Assembly (NCBI GenBank): GCA_012521315.1
Contig: JAAYMP010000132.1
Span: 1 to 11,059, forward strand
Direction: 5' to 3'
From: Bacillota bacterium
Lineage (GTDB): Bacteria; Bacillota; UBA4882; UBA10575
DNA length: 11,059 nt
Made by a program: the position numbers and the translations under genes. The notes beneath the pieces were generated by a model that saw only the letters and a list, made by a program, of their open reading frames with translations, had not been told where the DNA came from and did not search any database. Below are positions 7,548 through 11,059 of this stretch, piece by piece; the stretch's first letter is position 1, and each line of letters opens with the position of its first letter.

Positions 7548-8102
7548 ATGAAAACGGAGGAAGTCTTGGATCAGATCGCCTATTTACGGGAATTAATCAC
7601 CCAGACCCGTCTCCGTGCGGCGGATGGTTATCCCTTTTTTCTGCTTTGGGGCTTGCTCTGGATCGTGGGCTATATGGGCTCTATCTGGTTGTCTTCCCAG
7701 GTGTGGGCTGGAGTTGTAGTGGTTGGCGGGGTTCTTTCTGTCGTGGTTGGTTTTAAGAAGAAAAATGAGCTTGCTGCCCCTCCGCTGCTGAAAAAGATCG
7801 GCTGGCTGGAGCTGATTTTATTTGCCTACAGTGCCTTTCTCTTCAGTCTCTTACTGTTATTCACTGATAATTTCCAAATCATCAATTCCTTCTGGCCTTT
7901 TCAGATCGGTATGCTCTACATATTGGCGGGAATTTTTGCCGGCCGTTCCCTGGTTTTGATCGGCTGTTGGCTGATGGTGGCGGCGGTGGCGGGCATCTGG
8001 ATCCCCTTTCCCTGGCAACAAATATGGCTGGCAGCCGGCGGGGGCGGCGGTTTAATCCTGACCGGTCTGCTGTTGCGGAAACAAGTGATTAAAGGTGAGT
8101 GA
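7548..8102 (+). CDS. Six-helix membrane protein paired with a winged-helix regulator
   Basis: The start is ATG 7548, preceded by GGAGG (7536-7540) with a 7-base spacer. A further upstream TTG start would lie inside the -10 box and is rejected. The product has 184 residues: a polar N-terminus (about 27 residues, MKTEEVLDQIAYLRELITQ), then six hydrophobic segments at about 28-48, 52-68, 86-106, 114-130, 132-151 and 156-176, ending in a basic tail. There are no transporter or enzyme motifs, so function is unknown. It overlaps the regulator gene by 8 bases, which indicates translational coupling. Small membrane proteins encoded beside a short PF13601-type winged-helix protein are a recurrent Bacillota arrangement. 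A role in sensing or responding to a membrane condition is only a guess. Confidence 0.85.
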   Translation: MKTEEVLDQIAYLRELITQTRLRAADGYPFFLLWGLLWIVGYMGSIWLSSQVWAGVVVVGGVLSVVVGFKKKNELAAPPLLKKIGWLELILFAYSAFLFSLLLLFTDNFQIINSFWPFQIGMLYILAGIFAGRSLVLIGCWLMVAAVAGIWIPFPWQQIWLAAGGGGGLILTGLLLRKQVIKGE

Positions 8103-8409
8103 CGGTTTGATCCAAAATCTCAATGAGATATTCCAAGCAAAAACACGTCTCGGCATTATGACGGTCCTGACTTCGCTGGGGGATAGTGATTTTTTATCGC
8201 TCAAAAACCAACTGGGCTTAACCGACGGCAACCTCAGCGCCCATCTCCGGGTCTTGGAAGAAGCGGGTTATGTCCAGATTGAGAAAAAGTTCGTCAAACG
8301 GAAACCCAAAACCATCTGCCGCTTAACCCCTTCGGGACGGGAGGCTTTTCTGGACTACCTGGAACAATTGGAGCAGATCATCCGGGTGGCCCGGCAAGAG
8401 GGTAAATAG
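8095..8409 (+). CDS. Winged-helix transcriptional regulator (PF13601/MarR-ArsR-like)
   Basis: The product has 104 residues and is nearly all one winged-helix domain. An N-terminal helix (FQAKTRLGIMTVLTSLG) is followed by the helix-turn-helix SLKNQLGLTDGNLSAHLRVL, then EEAGYVQIEKKFVKRKPKTI forming the wing, and LTPSGREAFLDYLEQLEQII as a dimerising C-terminal helix. The TDGNLSAHL recognition helix and the K-x-P-x-T wing are typical of the short PF13601-type regulators. No ligand domain or metal-binding cysteines are present. The GTG at 8095 overlaps the end of the membrane protein gene by 8 bases. TTG 8107 is an alternative start, since AAAGGTGA (8091-8098) is better spaced for it. It probably represses its own operon through the half-sites at 7501-7523 (inference from position). 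Confidence 0.88.
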   Translation: MSDGLIQNLNEIFQAKTRLGIMTVLTSLGDSDFLSLKNQLGLTDGNLSAHLRVLEEAGYVQIEKKFVKRKPKTICRLTPSGREAFLDYLEQLEQIIRVARQEGK

Positions 8410-8434
8410 CGCGCACTGATAAATATTCGGCTGG

Positions 8435-8464
8435 AGAAACCTCTCACGGCGAGAGGTTTTTCTC
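8435..8464 (+). terminator. Intrinsic terminator of the membrane protein/regulator operon
   Basis: AAACCTCTC (8437-8445) pairs perfectly with GAGAGGTTT (8451-8459) around the loop ACGGC, followed by more T residues to 8461. It lies about 30 bases past the regulator stop codon. Confidence 0.88.
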
Positions 8465-8501
8465 GTTAGCGGACTAGTCTCTTTGGTAAGTGTTGAATGG
8501 G

Positions 8502-8540
8502 CAGCGGCGGAAGGGATTTCCTTTCTGCTGTTTCTTTTTT
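8502..8540 (+). terminator. Possible second, imperfect terminator hairpin
   Basis: CAGCGG (8502-8507) can pair with CTGCTG (8525-8530) with one G-T wobble, and an inner GGAA/TTCC helix caps it across a small internal mismatch. A T-rich run (TTTCTTTTTT) follows at 8531-8540. It could back up the terminator at 8435-8464. From here to the palindrome at 8601 I see no gene. Confidence 0.35.
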
Positions 8541-8600
8541 GGCCATTTTTGTTTACGGACCATTTTTTTTGCGGGTAATACTAAAGTTTACAAGAAAATG

Positions 8601-8652
8601 GTTAATATTAACATCTTCCGGCTGGAATAAAATGTACGGAAAGGGTTTAACC
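8601..8652. promoter_or_regulatory. Two palindromes upstream of the pdxS promoter
   Basis: GTTAATATTAAC (8601-8612) is a perfect 12-base palindrome. GGTTTAACC (8644-8652) is a perfect odd-length palindrome that ends 8 bases before the -35 box. Both carry a GGTT/AACC-like core (the first is preceded by G at 8600). Their position suits regulator binding to the pdxS promoter. No regulator gene for vitamin B6 is in the window. Confidence 0.3.
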
Positions 8653-8660
8653 AGGGATAC

Positions 8661-8689
8661 TTGTATACATTGATGTTTTATGTTATATT
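8661..8689 (+). promoter_or_regulatory. Probable sigma-A promoter of pdxS
   Basis: TTGTAT (8661-8666) and TATATT (8684-8689) are separated by 17 bases and match the consensus at four and five of six positions. Transcription would start near 8696, leaving a leader of about 125 bases before the pdxS ATG. The -35 box lies within ATACTTGTATACA (8657-8669), which equals most of the B. subtilis gluconate operator sequence bound by GntR. Only one side of that symmetric site is complete here. Confidence 0.6.
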
Positions 8690-8756
8690 TAGAAGAAAAA
8701 ATTAACACGGGGGCGTTCTTTTGATAAAATAAAAATATTGCCACGGGTGCAAGTTA

Positions 8757-8789
8757 GGGGTTCATCCAGTTTGCCGGACAGCGAGCCCC
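8757..8789 (+). other. Hairpin in the pdxS 5' leader
   Basis: GGGGTTC (8757-8763) can pair with GAGCCCC (8783-8789) over seven base pairs (one G-U in RNA), with a small inner TCC/GGA helix. It ends 14 bases before the ribosome binding site. There is no T-run after it, so it is not a terminator. It may affect mRNA stability or translation. It does not match a riboswitch I know. Confidence 0.35.
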
Positions 8790-8821
8790 ATAGTTTAGAA
8801 TATGGAGGAGGACAAAGAATC

Positions 8822-9706
8822 ATGATGAAGAAGGCGACGGAAACGGTGCAAAGGGGACTGGCGGAGATGCTGAAAGGCGGGGTGATTATGGATGTGACCA
8901 CCCCGGAGCAGGCCAAGATTGCCGAGGAGGCGGGGGCGGTGGCCGTGATGGCGCTGGAAAGGGTCCCCGCCGATATCCGGGCGGAGGGCGGGGTGGCCCG
9001 TATGTCCGACCCGGAGATCATCATCCGGATCATGGAGGCGGTGACCATTCCGGTCATGGCCAAAGTGCGGATTGGCCATTTTGTCGAAGCGCAAATCCTG
9101 GAGGCCTTGGGGGTCGACTTTATTGACGAAAGTGAAGTCCTGACCCCGGCGGACGACCGGTATCATATTGATAAAACCAAGTTTAAGGTGCCCTTTGTCT
9201 GCGGGGCACGGAACCTGGGCGAAGCTTTGCGCCGGATTAACGAAGGGGCGGCGATGATCCGGACCAAAGGTGAAGCCGGGACCGGCGATATTGTCGAGGC
9301 GGTGAAGCACGTCCGGACGGTCGCGGAGGAGATTGAAGCCCTGAAAAACGCTTCGGAAGAAGAACTGAAGCGGTTAGCCCTTGAAATGCGGGTTCCGGTG
9401 GAACTGGTGATCGAGACGAAAAACCTGGGCCGCTTACCGGTGGTCAATTTTGCGGCCGGCGGGGTGGCCACTCCGGCCGACGCGGCTTTGATGATGCAGT
9501 TGGGCTGCGACGGCGTCTTTGTTGGTTCCGGGATCTTCAAATCGGAAAACCCGGCGGCCCGCGCCAAAGCGATCGTCGACGCGACGGCCGGTTTTAATGA
9601 CCCCGAGCTGCTCGCCAAGCTGTCCCGGGGCTTGGGCGGAGCCATGCGCGGGGTGGCGGTGGCCGGGCTGGCGAGCGGGGACCGGATGGCCGGCCGCGGC
9701 TGGTAA
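8822..9706 (+). CDS. pdxS: Pyridoxal 5'-phosphate synthase lyase subunit PdxS
   Basis: PdxS makes pyridoxal 5'-phosphate from ribose 5-phosphate (or ribulose 5-phosphate), glyceraldehyde 3-phosphate and ammonia, in the DXP-independent vitamin B6 pathway in the cytoplasm. It normally assembles as a dodecamer with PdxT supplying the ammonia. The product has 294 residues, the normal family length, and aligns through to the C-terminus. Key residues fall at the standard numbers: Asp24 (GVIMDVT), Lys81 (PVMAKVRIGHF) and Lys149 (IRTKGEAGTG). Phosphate-binding NFAAGGVATPADAA and GCDGVFVGSGIF are intact. The ATG at 8822 is preceded by GGAGGAGG (8804-8811) with a 10-base spacer; the open frame further upstream is leader, not protein. 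The truncated pdxT starts 24 bases after its stop. Third codon positions are GC-rich, unlike the helicase relic. Confidence 0.97.
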   Translation: MMKKATETVQRGLAEMLKGGVIMDVTTPEQAKIAEEAGAVAVMALERVPADIRAEGGVARMSDPEIIIRIMEAVTIPVMAKVRIGHFVEAQILEALGVDFIDESEVLTPADDRYHIDKTKFKVPFVCGARNLGEALRRINEGAAMIRTKGEAGTGDIVEAVKHVRTVAEEIEALKNASEEELKRLALEMRVPVELVIETKNLGRLPVVNFAAGGVATPADAALMMQLGCDGVFVGSGIFKSENPAARAKAIVDATAGFNDPELLAKLSRGLGGAMRGVAVAGLASGDRMAGRGW

Positions 9707-9730
9707 TACGGGAGAAAAGGGTGGCTTCGG

Positions 9731-9889
9731 ATGAAAATTGGTGTCTTGGCCTTGCAGGGCGCCGTGCGGGAACATGTCTGGGCGTTACAGGCCTGCGGCG
9801 CGGAGACCGTAGAAAGAAGAACAATCAACTACCGGCAAGAAACCAGCGGCGTTGTTCCGCCCGGATGCGGAGCAACGCCTTTTTTATAA
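9731..9889 (+). pseudogene. pdxT: Truncated glutaminase subunit PdxT
   Basis: The ATG at 9731 has a good ribosome binding site (AAGGGTGG at 9717-9724, 6-base spacer) and begins MKIGVLALQGAVREHVWALQ, then ACGAETVE, an unmistakable PdxT N-terminus. PdxT normally has about 190 residues and supplies ammonia from glutamine to PdxS. Here the match ends near residue 28, at about 9815. The frame then runs through unrelated codons and a terminator hairpin to TAA at 9887-9889, giving 52 residues. The GGEST loop, the nucleophile Cys in the GTCAG region and the His-Glu pair are all missing, so it cannot be a glutaminase. About 480 bases of the gene are absent, and I found no remnants on either strand before asnB. 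A deletion between the early pdxT codons and the downstream terminator is the simplest reading; an assembly misjoin is the alternative. Confidence 0.85.
9848..9885 (+). terminator. Strong intrinsic terminator of the pdxS-pdxT unit
   Basis: GGCGTTGTTCCGC (9848-9860) pairs with GCGGAGCAACGCC (9867-9879) over 13 base pairs (one G-T) around a 6-base loop, followed by six T residues (9880-9885). Orientation is for the + strand. The T-run overlaps the stop codon of the convergent asnB gene. It probably once lay after full-length pdxT. Confidence 0.92.
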
Positions 9890-11059
9890 TTGTAATTTGA
9901 CGCGGTACTTTTCCAGCCACCTATTTAACTGCACCAGGTAGATAAAGAGTTGCGGGAGGCGCATCAACTGGCCGAACCAGGGTTTATTCATTTCTTCCGG
10001 GTGCGCGGCGAGTTTCTGCAGGGCCGGACGGTCCACAAGGTGGAACAAGGGAGCGCCGGGCTGGCCCAACAGGTCCAGGATCAGTTGGCGGCCGGCCTTA
10101 AAAAAGTCCGGGTGAAAGGTCTTTGGATAGGGGTTCTTCGGGCGGTTGCAGACGTCCTCCGGGAGCAGTCCTTTGAGGGCGGCCCGGAGAATCCCTTTCC
10201 GTTGCCCGTTATAGTTCTTTAAGGCCCAGGGGATGTTGTAAGCATACTCAACCAGGCGGTGGTCGCAGAAGGGGACTCGGATTTCCAGCCCGGTGTACAT
10301 GCTCATCCGGTCTTTCCGGTCCAGGAGGGTCGGCATCCAGCGCGTCAGGTTGAGGTAGAACATTTGGCGCATCCTTTGCTCAACCGGGGGTTCGTCCGGG
10401 AGCAACGGAGCCTCCGCGATGGCTTCCCGGGACCGCGCGCGGAGATAAATCTCCGGCTGGAGTTGGGCCTTGATCTCCGGCGCCAGCAGGGCGATTTTGG
10501 TCTCCAGGTTACGGAGCCAGGGGAAGCTCTCCCCGGCCAAAGGGTTTTCCTCGTAATACCAGGGATAACCGGCAAAAATCTCATCGGCGCATTCCCCGGA
10601 GACGGCGACGGTGAAGTCTTTTTTGATCTCCCGGCAGAAGAGGAGGAGGGAGAGGTCAATATCGGCCATCCCCGGTAAGTCCCGGGCGAATAAAGCCTGA
10701 TCGATCCCGTCGATCAAGGCGGCCGGATCGATCGTGACATAGTGGTGGCGGGTCTTCAGGTAACGGGAGACATAACCGGCCCAGTGGGCGTCCAGGTCCG
10801 GCTGGAAACTGTTGCGCCGGAAGAAGCGGTCGTTTCCGGTAAAATCGACCGAGTAGGTATGCAGGACCTGCCCCTTGGTTTTAAGGAGTTCGGGGGCGGC
10901 AAGGGCCGTGATGGCGCTGGAATCCAGGCCGCCGGAGAGGAGCGTGCAGATGGGGACATCGGAAACCAGTTGCCGGCGGACCGTGTCGCCGAGGAGCGCC
11001 CGGACCTCCCGCACGGTGGTTTCCGGGTCATCCCGGTGCGGCGCCGGGCGTAACTGCCA
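9884..11059 (-). CDS. asnB: Asparagine synthase (glutamine-hydrolysing) AsnB, C-terminal part, cut by window edge
   Basis: AsnB makes asparagine from aspartate, ATP and glutamine in the cytoplasm. The visible part is 391 residues. The frame is open to the last base, beginning WQLRPAPHRDDPETT, so GTG 11014 is not the start. The N-terminal glutamine amidotransferase domain (about 220 residues) and the true start lie outside. Visible motifs: the PP-loop LLSGGLDSSAITALAAPELL (SGGLDSS near visible residue 42), HTYSVDF, VAVSGECADEIFAGYPWYYE, LLDRKDRMSMYTGLEIRVPF with CDHRLVEYAYNIPW after it, and GQRKGILRAALKGLLPEDV, then NRPKNPYPKTFHP. All synthetase-domain landmarks are present, so this half looks functional. 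The stop TAA (9886-9884) overlaps the T-run of the convergent terminator. No T-tailed hairpin is seen for asnB itself just beyond its stop. Related asparagine synthase-like enzymes in other pathways are possible but less likely. Confidence 0.9.
   Translation of the reverse strand, partial: WQLRPAPHRDDPETTVREVRALLGDTVRRQLVSDVPICTLLSGGLDSSAITALAAPELLKTKGQVLHTYSVDFTGNDRFFRRNSFQPDLDAHWAGYVSRYLKTRHHYVTIDPAALIDGIDQALFARDLPGMADIDLSLLLFCREIKKDFTVAVSGECADEIFAGYPWYYEENPLAGESFPWLRNLETKIALLAPEIKAQLQPEIYLRARSREAIAEAPLLPDEPPVEQRMRQMFYLNLTRWMPTLLDRKDRMSMYTGLEIRVPFCDHRLVEYAYNIPWALKNYNGQRKGILRAALKGLLPEDVCNRPKNPYPKTFHPDFFKAGRQLILDLLGQPGAPLFHLVDRPALQKLAAHPEEMNKPWFGQLMRLPQLFIYLVQLNRWLEKYRVKLQL

Noticed and set aside
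8795..9828. Long minus-strand frames opposite pdxS and pdxT
   Set aside because: They mirror the GC-rich pdxS codons, give low-complexity proteins, and pdxS itself is certain.
9731..9889. Simple frameshift in pdxT rather than loss
   Set aside because: I looked in all frames after 9815 for the GGEST and GTCAG regions and found none before asnB begins, so the sequence is missing, not shifted.
9950..11053. Plus-strand frames of 90 to 139 codons opposite asnB
   Set aside because: asnB on the minus strand has every synthetase motif; these are antisense shadows caused by high GC.
1..11059. CRISPR array, tRNA, rRNA, insertion sequence or prophage
   Set aside because: No spaced direct repeats, cloverleaf-like sequence, transposase, integrase or terminal inverted repeats were seen on either strand.

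Overview
The window looks like a chromosomal segment of a Bacillota (Firmicutes)-type bacterium, probably from a lineage with an outer membrane. Bacillota-like signs are strong AGGAGG-type ribosome binding sites, U-tailed hairpin terminators, a pdxS-pdxT locus, a ROK fructokinase with the zinc-motif signature, and an AsnB of Bacillota type. The outer-membrane suggestion rests on one small secreted protein that reads like a beta-barrel and ends in phenylalanine. The exact taxon cannot be fixed from the sequence.

Region 1 (1 to about 2080) is visibly more AT-rich than the rest. It holds the decayed 3' part of a superfamily 1 helicase fused to a PD-(D/E)XK nuclease domain. The Walker A end is absent and the frame is cut by one in-frame TGA, so it is called a pseudogene. 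A clear terminator closes it. The 250 bases before it hold only short broken frames.

Region 2 (2174-4551, + strand) has a secreted TPR-like protein of unknown function and a ROK fructokinase. They lie 92 bases apart and may be co-transcribed.

Region 3 (4564-7414) is an envelope cluster. A minus-strand pair encodes a putative outer-membrane beta-barrel protein followed by an exported S41 protease. Divergent from it is a CAP/SCP-domain lipoprotein. The divergent gap holds a palindrome next to a possible promoter, and a possible 44-codon ORF.

Region 4 (7489-8464) is a compact self-contained unit: a consensus promoter overlaid by AAAGTA/TACTTT half-sites, a six-helix membrane protein, an overlapping winged-helix regulator, and a terminator. 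It looks like an autoregulated membrane protein/regulator pair.

Region 5 (8600-9889) is the vitamin B6 locus. It has palindromes, a promoter and a leader of about 125 bases before an intact pdxS. Next comes pdxT, cut off after about 28 codons and running straight into a strong terminator. Converging on it is the 3' part of asnB, which runs off the right edge.

I see no CRISPR array, tRNA, rRNA, insertion sequence or obvious new defence system. The most distinctive observations are the pdxT truncation, the operator-in-promoter of the membrane protein/regulator operon, the helicase-nuclease relic, and the hint of a diderm envelope.
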